Assembly (NCBI GenBank): GCA_019233055.1
Contig: JAFAMV010000079.1
Location: forward strand, 1 to 35,142
From: Curvibacter sp.
Lineage (GTDB): Bacteria; Pseudomonadota; Gammaproteobacteria; Burkholderiales; Burkholderiaceae_C
Direction of reading: 5' to 3'
Length of the DNA: 35,142 bases
The notes under the pieces are model-generated. The model saw only the letters and a list, made by a program, of their open reading frames with translations, did no database searches and had not been told where the DNA came from. The first letter of the stretch is position 1, and each line of letters begins with the position of its first letter. This document shows, piece after piece, positions 9,501-16,184 of this stretch. The position numbers were made by a program, and so were the translations under genes.

Positions 9501-9622
9501 CAACACCCCTGGGACCGGATCAGAACCATGGCGCGCATCTTAGATGACCGTGGCCCACCCGGGCCGGCCCGAGGCGGCCTGGGGCCGTAAGATACCCCCC
9601 CTCATACCACCCCAGCCCATCC
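9501..9622. promoter_or_regulatory. Divergent intergenic region, lprI-like gene / methyltransferase
   Basis: A 122-bp gap between divergent genes. TAAGAT occurs at 9588-9593 on the plus strand and again at 9542-9537 on the minus strand, each suitably placed as a -10. No -35 is recognisable in the GC-rich stretch between them. Assignment is tentative. Confidence 0.25.
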
Positions 9623-10561
9623 ATGCAAGCCCTGCTCGACGCCATCGCCCGGATGGACCTGCCCCACGATGCACAGCGCGTCTTCCATGGCCGCGGCGGT
9701 CTGTACCCGGGCTGCGAGCAATGGACGCTCGATGCCTTTCCACCGGTCTGGGTGTTGACCAGCTTCCAGCCGGTCGACGACGATGCCCTGGCACAGCTCC
9801 AGTCCGCCCTGTCGGCGCGCTGGCAGCAGTTGGCCCCCGGCCAGCCCCTGAACTGGGTGTTCCAATGCCGGCATCCGGGTCAGACCGAAACCCGCCTCAT
9901 GGCCGGCGCGGTGCCCGAGCCCCATGTGGTGCAGGAGCAGGGCGCGCACTACAAGGTCCATGTGCTCAAGGGCCAGAACCATGGCCTGTTCCTCGACATG
10001 GCCGAGGGGCGACGCTGGGTGCGCCAGCATGTGGCGGCCCATCCGGGGCTCCGGGTGCTGAACCTGTTCGCCTACACCTGCGCCTTCTCGGTCGTCGCCT
10101 GCCAGGCCGGTGCCGACCAGGTGATCAACCTGGACATGAGCTCGGCCGCCCTGGCCATCGGCCAGCAGAACCACCGGCTCAACGGGATCACGGCAGGTGC
10201 CAGCTTCCTGGCCCATGACCTCTTCAACTCCTGGGGCAGAATCTCCAGGTCGGGCCCCTACGGGCTGGTCATCGTCGATCCGCCGAGCTACCAGAAGGGC
10301 AGCTTCGTGGCGACCAAGGATTACGCCCGGCTGCTGCGCCGCCTGCCCGACCTGCTGAGCCAGGGCGGCCACGCACTGCTGTGCCTCAATGCGCCCGAAC
10401 TCGGTCCGGACTTCGTGCACGGGCTGGTGCAGACGGTGGCACCGGCGCTGCGCTTCGTGCAGCGCCTGCCCAATCCGCCGGCCTTTGACGACCGGGCCCC
10501 GGACCGGGCCCTGAAGGTGCTGCTGTACCGGGCGCCGGAGGCTACGGCGCCCAGTGCGTGA
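9623..10561 (+). CDS. Class I SAM-dependent methyltransferase, RlmI/RlmK-like
   Basis: A 312-residue cytoplasmic protein. The SAM-binding loop is VLNLFAYTCAFSVVACQAGA, followed by the acidic INLDMSSAAL that contacts the ribose. The catalytic loop is VIVDPPSYQKGSFVATKDY. This DPPS/DPPK-type loop and overall length match the Methyltrans_SAM family that includes the 23S rRNA methyltransferase domains of RlmI and RlmK. It lacks an N-terminal PUA domain, having instead a short alpha/beta region (1-110). An RNA substrate is likely, but base and position are not deducible. Its 3' end overlaps the convergent cyclase gene by 20 bp. Start at 9623 is the first ATG with protein MQALLDAIARMDLPH. Confidence 0.82.
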   Translation: MQALLDAIARMDLPHDAQRVFHGRGGLYPGCEQWTLDAFPPVWVLTSFQPVDDDALAQLQSALSARWQQLAPGQPLNWVFQCRHPGQTETRLMAGAVPEPHVVQEQGAHYKVHVLKGQNHGLFLDMAEGRRWVRQHVAAHPGLRVLNLFAYTCAFSVVACQAGADQVINLDMSSAALAIGQQNHRLNGITAGASFLAHDLFNSWGRISRSGPYGLVIVDPPSYQKGSFVATKDYARLLRRLPDLLSQGGHALLCLNAPELGPDFVHGLVQTVAPALRFVQRLPNPPAFDDRAPDRALKVLLYRAPEATAPSA

Positions 10562-11603
10562 TCCGGTTCCGCCCGTCTTTCTTCGACTGGTACATCGCCT
10601 GATCAGAGCACATCAGGGCCGACTCCAGCGTGGTGGCCGGCGGTCTCGAATGCACCAGGCCGATGCTGACCGAGCAACGCAGCGGGGACCGGTTCGCAAC
10701 TCTGAATTCGTGCTTCTCGACGGCCAGCCGGATCCGTTCGGCCACCTGAGAGGCCTCGGCCAGCGCCGTCCCGGGCAGGAGCAACGCAAACTCTTCGCCA
10801 CCGAAGCGACACAGCACATCGTGCATGCGGACCTGGGCCTGGATGAGGCTGGACAACTGCTGCAGCACCAGGTCGCCGGCCTCGTGCCCGTGGCTGTCGT
10901 TGATCAGCTTGAAATGGTCGATGTCCACCAGCATGGTGCAGACCGACGCCTGCTCGCGGCCGCACCCCGACCAGAGCCGGCGCCCGGCCTCGAAAAAGGC
11001 ACGCCGGTTGAACAGCCCGGTCAGAAAATCGAAACTGGCTTCGCGGCGCAGCCGGTCCTCCAGCTCGAGCCTGAGTCGGAAAGTGTGGTGGGCCTGTTGG
11101 CAGACCGCCAGCAGCATGAGCTGCGCGGCGCCGATGAGGAAGTTGACCAGGGCGAACTCCTGCCAGGTGGCGTCCATATGGACCAGGCCGACGTTCAGGC
11201 TGAGCAGCATCACCGGCAGGGTGGTCCAGATGCCGGTGCGCAGGACCGCCACGATGCCCAGGCACATCAGCACCTGCAACTGGGCGGCGATCACCAACAT
11301 GGGGTTGCGGTGGATGTACAGGAAGATGACCGAGACCACGGCCGCACTGCAGGGCGACCCTATGGCCAGCAGCCAGGGCAGCAGGCGCTTGAAACGAGGG
11401 CTTTCCGACATGGCCGCGCCGGCAGCGCACATCACCGCGCCCGCCAGGCGCCAGGGCAGGGTGCGCGACACGGACCCGGGCGCCGCCAGCCAATCCACCG
11501 CCATGTACAGCACGAAGAGCAGCGAAGAGCCCCAGGCGACCGCCCTGACCGTGCCGCGGTGCAGCTCGGTCCAGCACATTTCGACTTCGGCAGCGCTGCG
11601 CAT
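10542..11603 (-). CDS. Membrane-bound GGDEF diguanylate cyclase
   Basis: Predicted to make cyclic di-GMP at the inner membrane. It has 353 residues from the ATG at 11603 (MRSAAEVEMCWTELHRG); the long open extension upstream lies antisense to nothing sensible and contains no family sequence. Six hydrophobic helices fill residues about 20-190, resembling MASE-type sensors, then the GGDEF domain from about 205. The active site is intact GGEEF (268-272) in LCRFGGEEFALLLPG, and an RMHD inhibitory site sits five residues before it. Metal- and nucleotide-binding DIDHFKLINDSHGHEAGD is also intact. The Shine-Dalgarno sequence lies inside a perfect inverted repeat (separate entry). Nothing indicates the ligand. 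Confidence 0.9.
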   Translation of the reverse strand: MRSAAEVEMCWTELHRGTVRAVAWGSSLLFVLYMAVDWLAAPGSVSRTLPWRLAGAVMCAAGAAMSESPRFKRLLPWLLAIGSPCSAAVVSVIFLYIHRNPMLVIAAQLQVLMCLGIVAVLRTGIWTTLPVMLLSLNVGLVHMDATWQEFALVNFLIGAAQLMLLAVCQQAHHTFRLRLELEDRLRREASFDFLTGLFNRRAFFEAGRRLWSGCGREQASVCTMLVDIDHFKLINDSHGHEAGDLVLQQLSSLIQAQVRMHDVLCRFGGEEFALLLPGTALAEASQVAERIRLAVEKHEFRVANRSPLRCSVSIGLVHSRPPATTLESALMCSDQAMYQSKKDGRNRITHWAP

Positions 11604-11611
11604 GTCTCCGG

Positions 11612-11640
11612 CTCCTCGCACAGCCTTGCCGTGCGAGGAG
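11612..11640 (-). promoter_or_regulatory. Inverted repeat covering the ribosome-binding site of the membrane cyclase
   Basis: CTCCTCGCAC (11612-11621) and GTGCGAGGAG (11631-11640) are perfect 10-bp complementary arms with a 9-nt loop. In the minus-strand mRNA the 3' arm ends in GAGGAG, exactly 8 nt before the AUG, so folding would hide the best ribosome-binding site. TTCCCG/TACCAT (11670-11665 and 11647-11642) could be a promoter starting near 11635, in which case the repeat might instead be an operator. Confidence 0.6.
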
Positions 11641-11715
11641 GATGGTAACTCGGTGCATCGACGACGGGAATCAGACCGCCAGCACGCCGGCAGCCCGCAC
11701 CGGAACCCGCAGACC

Positions 11716-12546
11716 TCAGGGCTTGTGGGCCCAGGTGGCCAGGAAAGTCGGCAGATAGGGGTCGATGGCAAAACGCGGCTGCGGCTGGAAATCCTCATGG
11801 AAGCCCCGCAGCACGAAGCCGGCTTCGAGCTGGCCCCCGATCTGCTCCTCAAGGCTGTGGCCGAACACCAGGGCCTCGCCACGTGCGCGCTTGTCGGCCA
11901 GCGCACCGGCCTCCAGGTCACGGATGTCGGCATAGGGCAGGCGGTACATCGGCCTGATCAGCCCCTGCCGGCCCCAGGCAGGGTCACGATCGCCGACGAA
12001 CACGACTGGATTGTAAAAACTGCTGAGCAGGCGGCCCCCCGGGCGCAGCACGCGATGGCATTCGCGCCAGACCGGGCGGATGTCGGGCACATAAAGGTTG
12101 GAGATCGGATGGAAGATGAGGTCGAATCCACCATCGGGGAAGACCGACAGGTCGCGCATATCGCCCAGCACGGTGCGCAGGCTCAAGGCTTCGCGCTGCG
12201 CGACCTTCCGGTCCTGCGCAAGTTGCAGATCCGACGCGTCGAGCACCGTGACGTCCGCCCCTGCAGCGGCCAGCAGAGGCGCCTGCTGCCCGCCGCCGGA
12301 GGCCAGGCACAGGATGCGCGATCCGGTCACCTCGCCCAGCCAGCCGGCCGGCAGAGGCCCCGGCGTCAGTCGCACCCGGCAATCGCCCTGGCGCGCAGCA
12401 GCGACCTCGGCACCGTCCACAGGACGCGACCAGTCGCCTTGCTGCGCGGCCTGGCGATTCCATGCGGCGCGGTTGTGTTCGAAAAGATCCAGGCTCCCGG
12501 CCTCGGAAGCGGATGAAGAAACAGATTGATCTTGGTGGACAGGCAT
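11716..12546 (-). CDS. Class I SAM-dependent methyltransferase (Methyltransf_11/25-like)
   Basis: A 276-residue cytoplasmic protein; start ATG at 12546 (MPVHQDQSVSSSASEAGS). The motif I loop ILCLASGGGQQAPLLAAAGA is followed by VTVLDASDLQL (ribose-binding acidic residue) and the motif IV region FDLIFHPISNLYV. Motif V/VI, WRECHRVLRPGGRLLSSFYN, is a classic small-molecule methyltransferase pattern. A Trp-rich N-terminal cap (NRAAWNRQAAQQGDWSRPV) resembles uncharacterised methyltransferases of the UbiE/Methyltransf_11 group. Substrate unknown. It precedes the membrane cyclase gene on the same strand with a 112-bp gap. Confidence 0.82.
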   Translation of the reverse strand: MPVHQDQSVSSSASEAGSLDLFEHNRAAWNRQAAQQGDWSRPVDGAEVAAARQGDCRVRLTPGPLPAGWLGEVTGSRILCLASGGGQQAPLLAAAGADVTVLDASDLQLAQDRKVAQREALSLRTVLGDMRDLSVFPDGGFDLIFHPISNLYVPDIRPVWRECHRVLRPGGRLLSSFYNPVVFVGDRDPAWGRQGLIRPMYRLPYADIRDLEAGALADKRARGEALVFGHSLEEQIGGQLEAGFVLRGFHEDFQPQPRFAIDPYLPTFLATWAHKP

Positions 12547-12795
12547 GTTGATTTCCGGTTCAGGACAAAACAACTGCCAGGACGCCAGTGCCGCGCAATG
12601 ACCGGGCCGGGCCGGAGCCCGCCAGACCGGAAGTCGCCATCTCAGCAATGCGCAAGCAACCCGCGCCTGTGGCAGCGAGAGGCTTGAAGATGCAAATGCA
12701 TCCCTGCATTACTGGTTCATTTCGATGGACTCCGGTGATGAGAACGACAGGCGTGGATTCTAGGACCTGCAAGCCCTTTTTTCCGCCGGGGCAAA
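12547..12795. other. Intergenic region without a supported gene
   Basis: Between the methyltransferase start and the hairpin after the beta-propeller gene I find no convincing coding sequence. A 70-codon minus-strand frame (12560-12772) has no family resemblance and no good ribosome-binding site. The methyltransferase promoter should be here but is not identifiable. Confidence 0.4.
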
Positions 12796-12821
12796 GCCTG
12801 CCCCTCCCGTCCGGGGCAGGC
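12796..12821 (-). terminator. Possible terminator after the beta-propeller gene
   Basis: GCCTGCCCC (12796-12804) and GGGGCAGGC (12813-12821) form a perfect 9-bp stem with an 8-nt loop, 12 bp beyond the stop at 12833. On the minus strand only TTT follows directly; a longer T-run comes about 14 nt later. Termination is plausible but not typical. Confidence 0.4.
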
Positions 12822-12832
12822 GGCCACTGGGC

Positions 12833-13867
12833 TCAGGGCGCCTCGCCGACCACCATCAGGGAGAAGGTCCCGGGCCTGGGACTGGGTTTGGCCTTCTTGC
12901 CGCCCTGGCCGGGAGCGGTCGGCGTGCTCTCAAATTCGGCCGTCACCAGATACACCCGGTGCCGGACCGGGTCCAGCGCCAGCGTGCGGGCCCCCGGTCG
13001 GGTCGTCAGGGTCTGCTGCACGGCCCAATGGCGGTCGGCCGCCGGCTGCAGCACCGTCAGCGTCCCGTCCGCCTGGGCGCTGAACACCTGGTGATGCACC
13101 GGATCGAACGCCGTGGCATCGACGCCCTCGCCGATGCTCAGGGTGTCCATCACCGCGCCTTTGTCGGCGTCCACCGTCAGCAGGGTCTTGTTGTGGCAAC
13201 CCACGAACAGGGTGCGGCCCGCCCGGTCCAGCCCCAGGCCTGCAGGCTCGTCGCAGCCGGGCAACGGCCAGCGGCCGGTGACCTCGGCCCGGGCCAGATC
13301 GAGACGCAGCAACTCGTTGCGGTCCTCCAGCTCGACGAAGACCCGGCCCCCGCCATCGATCACCGCTGCCTCGGGCCTGCCCCCCAAGGCCAGCATGCGG
13401 ACCAGGCGGTCGTTGCGGGCATCGATGATGCTCAGGTTGTGGGATTTGCCGTTGAAGGCGAGCACCTGGTGGGAGTCCTCGTCGTAGGCCACGAAATCGG
13501 GGCCCAGCCCGGCCGGCGTCGGGATGCGTGCCAGGGTCTCCAGACTGCCGGTCGAGAACACGGTGATCGAGTTGTCGCGGCCATTGCTGGCATAGGCCTT
13601 GCCCAGATCGGCGGCCAGGGCCACGCCATGCACCCCCGGCGTGGCGGGAATGTCGCCGACCACGGAGCCGCTGTCCGCATCGACCACCTGCACATGGCTG
13701 CCACGGGCGATGAAAAGCCGCCGGCCGGTCTCGTCATAGCTCAGGTAGTCCCAACCGCCCTCGCCGCCCAGCCGATGGGTCTGCAACACCGCCAGATCGG
13801 CCGCCCCCGCTGCTGCGCACACCACGCTCCCCCAGGCCAGCAACCAGGCCCCCATTCGAAGTCTCAT
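12833..13867 (-). CDS. Secreted YncE-like beta-propeller protein
   Basis: A 344-residue predicted periplasmic protein. Residues 1-23 form a signal peptide (MRLRMGAWLLAWGSVVCAAA, ending near GAA/DL). The rest is made of blade-like repeats of about 42 residues with patterns such as GRRLFIARGSHVQVVDADSG, KAYASNGRDNSITVFSTGS and GRTLFVGCHNKTLLTVDADK, typical of YncE/YVTN-type seven-bladed propellers. The C-terminal tail is Gly/Lys/Pro-rich. Such proteins bind ligands or partners rather than catalyse; no active site is recognised. It is 113 bp downstream of the chromate-transporter gene on the same strand, so cotranscription is possible, but a functional link is only inferred. Confidence 0.8.
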   Translation of the reverse strand: MRLRMGAWLLAWGSVVCAAAGAADLAVLQTHRLGGEGGWDYLSYDETGRRLFIARGSHVQVVDADSGSVVGDIPATPGVHGVALAADLGKAYASNGRDNSITVFSTGSLETLARIPTPAGLGPDFVAYDEDSHQVLAFNGKSHNLSIIDARNDRLVRMLALGGRPEAAVIDGGGRVFVELEDRNELLRLDLARAEVTGRWPLPGCDEPAGLGLDRAGRTLFVGCHNKTLLTVDADKGAVMDTLSIGEGVDATAFDPVHHQVFSAQADGTLTVLQPAADRHWAVQQTLTTRPGARTLALDPVRHRVYLVTAEFESTPTAPGQGGKKAKPSPRPGTFSLMVVGEAP

Positions 13868-13980
13868 CTGTCTCCACCTTCCACCGATTCAGGAACACCG
13901 ACCAGGCCAGGGCCCGAGCGGCCCTTCCCTGCGGAGCCGGCCAGTATGGTCCGTCCCTGTGCAGGCTCGATGACAGGATG

Positions 13981-15186
13981 TCAGAACCGGCCCGCCACGA
14001 GTGCACAGGCCACCACCAAGGCCCAGGGCGGCACCCGCCAGAACACGGCCGCCACAAAGGCCAGCAAGGCCATCACGAAATCCGGCGCGGCCTGGATGCC
14101 ACCGGTCCAGACGGGCTGGTAGAAGGCGGCCAGCAACAGGCCGACCACGGCGGTATTGACCCCCTGCAGCGCCCGCTGCAATACCGCCAGGTGGCGCACC
14201 CGGGCCCACAGGGGCAACACCCCCAACACCAGCAGAAAGCCGGGCAGGAAGATGGCCAGCACCGCCAGACCCGCCATCAACCAGCCCTGCAGCCCGGGCA
14301 CCGCAGCCGCCCCCAGAAAGGCGGCGAAGGTGAACAGCGGACCGGGCACGGCCTGTGCCGCCCCATAGCCGGCCAGGAACAGGTTGCGGTCGACCCAGCC
14401 CCGAGGAACCACCTCCGCCTGCAGCACGGGCAACACCACGTGGCCGCCGCCGAAGACCAGGGCACCCGAGCGGTAGAACACATCGAACATCTGCACCCCC
14501 AGGCCCGAAGACTGGCGGGCCCACAGCGGCAGCAGCAGCAACAGGGCCGCGAACACCAGCAGCGCGACCAACGCGCCGCGCGCGCCCAGCGGCCGCTCTG
14601 GAGCGACCACCTCGGCGGCACCTGCCGGCGGCGCCAGAAAGAGACAGCCCGCCAGCCCGGCCAGCCCCAGCACCGCCAACTGCCCGGCCGGCCCGGGCAC
14701 CAGGAGTGCGGCGGCGGCGGCCAGGGCCGCCAGGGTGGCACGAGGACGGTCGGGGCACAGCGTGCGCCCCATGCCCCACAGGGCCTGGGCCACCACGGCG
14801 ACCGCGCAGACCTTGAGGCCATGCAGCCAGGCCGGCTGGGCCGCAGGCGACAGGCCCGCCAGGAACTGGGCGAACAACACCAGCGCCAGCACCGAAGGCA
14901 GGGTAAACCCTAGCCAGGCCAGCAGGGCGCCCGGCAGGCCCCGGCGCAGCAGACCCAGACCGATGCCGACCTGGCTGCTCGCCGGGCCCGGCAGGAACTG
15001 GCACATGGCCACCAGGTCGGCATAGGCCGCGTCATCCAGCCAGCGCCGACGCTGCACGAACTCCTGCCGGAAATAGCCCAGGTGGGCCACCGGCCCGCCA
15101 AAACTGGTGCAGCCCAGGCGCAGGAAGATCCCGAAGACCTCGAGCAGGGACGATCGGTCGTGGAGCGGCGTGGCGGGATGGGTCAT
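13981..15186 (-). CDS. chrA: Chromate transporter family protein, two-domain form
   Basis: Inner-membrane transporter of the CHR superfamily; characterised long-form members export chromate by proton motive force. It has 401 residues from the ATG at 15186 (MTHPATPLHDRSSLLEVFGI), preferred to 15270 because the N-terminus then aligns with the family. Two homologous CHR halves are visible. The first begins LGCTSFGGPVAHLGYFRQEF, with the CQFLPGPASSQVGIGLG signature. The second has SGALVFGGGHVVLPVLQAEV and GAAQAVPGPLFTFAAFLGA. About ten to twelve hydrophobic helices are present. No chrB regulator is seen. Actual chromate export is an inference from family membership. Confidence 0.88.
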   Translation of the reverse strand: MTHPATPLHDRSSLLEVFGIFLRLGCTSFGGPVAHLGYFRQEFVQRRRWLDDAAYADLVAMCQFLPGPASSQVGIGLGLLRRGLPGALLAWLGFTLPSVLALVLFAQFLAGLSPAAQPAWLHGLKVCAVAVVAQALWGMGRTLCPDRPRATLAALAAAAALLVPGPAGQLAVLGLAGLAGCLFLAPPAGAAEVVAPERPLGARGALVALLVFAALLLLLPLWARQSSGLGVQMFDVFYRSGALVFGGGHVVLPVLQAEVVPRGWVDRNLFLAGYGAAQAVPGPLFTFAAFLGAAAVPGLQGWLMAGLAVLAIFLPGFLLVLGVLPLWARVRHLAVLQRALQGVNTAVVGLLLAAFYQPVWTGGIQAAPDFVMALLAFVAAVFWRVPPWALVVACALVAGRF

Positions 15187-15367
15187 GGCAGCAGCAATGG
15201 GTTGACGGACAAGGTCGGGATGGCAGACAGTGCGTCGAGCAGGATGGGGGCGATACGGTGCCCAAACCAACTATAGTTGCATTCAGCACATGAACATCGC
15301 CGCCCCCCGGCGCAGGGCCCTGGCCGACAGCCCGGTTTGTCTGCCACCTCACTGAAAGCTGGACACG
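15187..15367. promoter_or_regulatory. Divergent region between chrA and the binding-protein operon, with a palindrome
   Basis: This 181-bp gap separates divergent genes. It contains the perfect 12-bp palindrome CAACTATAGTTG at 15268-15279, unusually AT-rich for this genome. It lies 82 bp upstream of the chrA start and 89 bp upstream of the binding-protein start. TATAGT within it could be a -10 on either strand. It is a reasonable operator or promoter candidate, but the regulator is unknown. Confidence 0.4.
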
Positions 15368-16165
15368 ATGACCCTTGGCCTGCGACATTTTCTGCGGCAT
15401 GCCCTGGCAAGGCGCGCCCTGGTGCTGTTCGGTCTGACCCTGGCAGGCCTGCATGCGGTCGCGGCCGAACCCGAACTGACGATGCTGGTGGGCAGCCTCA
15501 ATGCCCCGAAGATGTTCCTGTCCGAGGAGGGCAGGCCCACCGGCTATTTCACCGAACTGGCCGACGCGCTGGCTCGGCGTGCCGGGTATTCGCCGCGCCT
15601 TGTGGCGGTCCCCTGGCCCCGGGCCGTGCTGATGGCCGAACAGGGCGATGGCGTGGTGGCCAGCCTGTCGCGCACGCCGGAGCGCGAACGGCTCTTTCTG
15701 TTCTCGGACCCCATCCTCGAAGAGAAGATCCTGATCGTCACCCTGAAGCGCTCCAACCTCACCGCCGCCAGCCTGGCCGACCTCCAGGGCCGCAAGGTCG
15801 GGCTGAGCCGGGGCTCCAAATATGGCGCCCGCTTCGTCGAAGAGCTGCCCCTGGTCGAGACCCAGGAGGACGACAGCACCGTCGCACGCCTGAAGAAACT
15901 GTCGCTGGGCCGCATCGACGCAGCGATCGTCTATGGCGGCATGGCTTCGGTGGTCTACAACGCCCAGTTGGCCGGCGTCGACATGGCCGACCTGACGGTG
16001 CAGGGCACGCCGCTGGCGCTCGACAAGAACTACTTCGGCATCGCCAAGACACGGCCCGATGCTGCAGCGGTGCTCAGGAACCTGAATGCGGCCAACGCGG
16101 CGATGAAGGCCGACGGCGGCATCAGCGCCATCCTGCACCGCTGGGGAGAGATCGACAGGCCCTGA
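15368..16165 (+). CDS. Periplasmic substrate-binding protein, family 3 (first of two)
   Basis: A 265-residue SBP_bac_3-type protein. A signal peptide is clear (about residues 1-33, ending HAVAAEPEL). The mature part has the two-lobe pattern: NAPKMFLSEEGRPTGYFTEL, then VPWPRAVLMAEQGDG and SRTPERERLFLFSDPI in lobe 1. The crossing segment is KVGLSRGSKYGARFVEELP, and the hinge return is RIDAAIVYGGMASVV. The PWxRAxxMAE and SRTxERE motifs place it in the subfamily often found without ABC permeases. It shares these motifs with the binding protein at 17760, so the two are paralogues flanking a sensor kinase. It is 19 bp upstream of that kinase. Ligand not deducible; amino-acid-like compounds are the family norm. 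Confidence 0.87.
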   Translation: MTLGLRHFLRHALARRALVLFGLTLAGLHAVAAEPELTMLVGSLNAPKMFLSEEGRPTGYFTELADALARRAGYSPRLVAVPWPRAVLMAEQGDGVVASLSRTPERERLFLFSDPILEEKILIVTLKRSNLTAASLADLQGRKVGLSRGSKYGARFVEELPLVETQEDDSTVARLKKLSLGRIDAAIVYGGMASVVYNAQLAGVDMADLTVQGTPLALDKNYFGIAKTRPDAAAVLRNLNAANAAMKADGGISAILHRWGEIDRP

Positions 16166-16184
16166 ACACCGCCGACCGCGCCCC

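Noticed and set aside
12560-12772. 70-codon minus-strand frame before the methyltransferase
   Set aside because: No ribosome-binding site, no recognised family, ordinary intergenic composition.
12959-14122. 387-codon plus-strand frame opposite the beta-propeller gene
   Set aside because: No family resemblance, and the opposite strand encodes a clear signal peptide and blade repeats.
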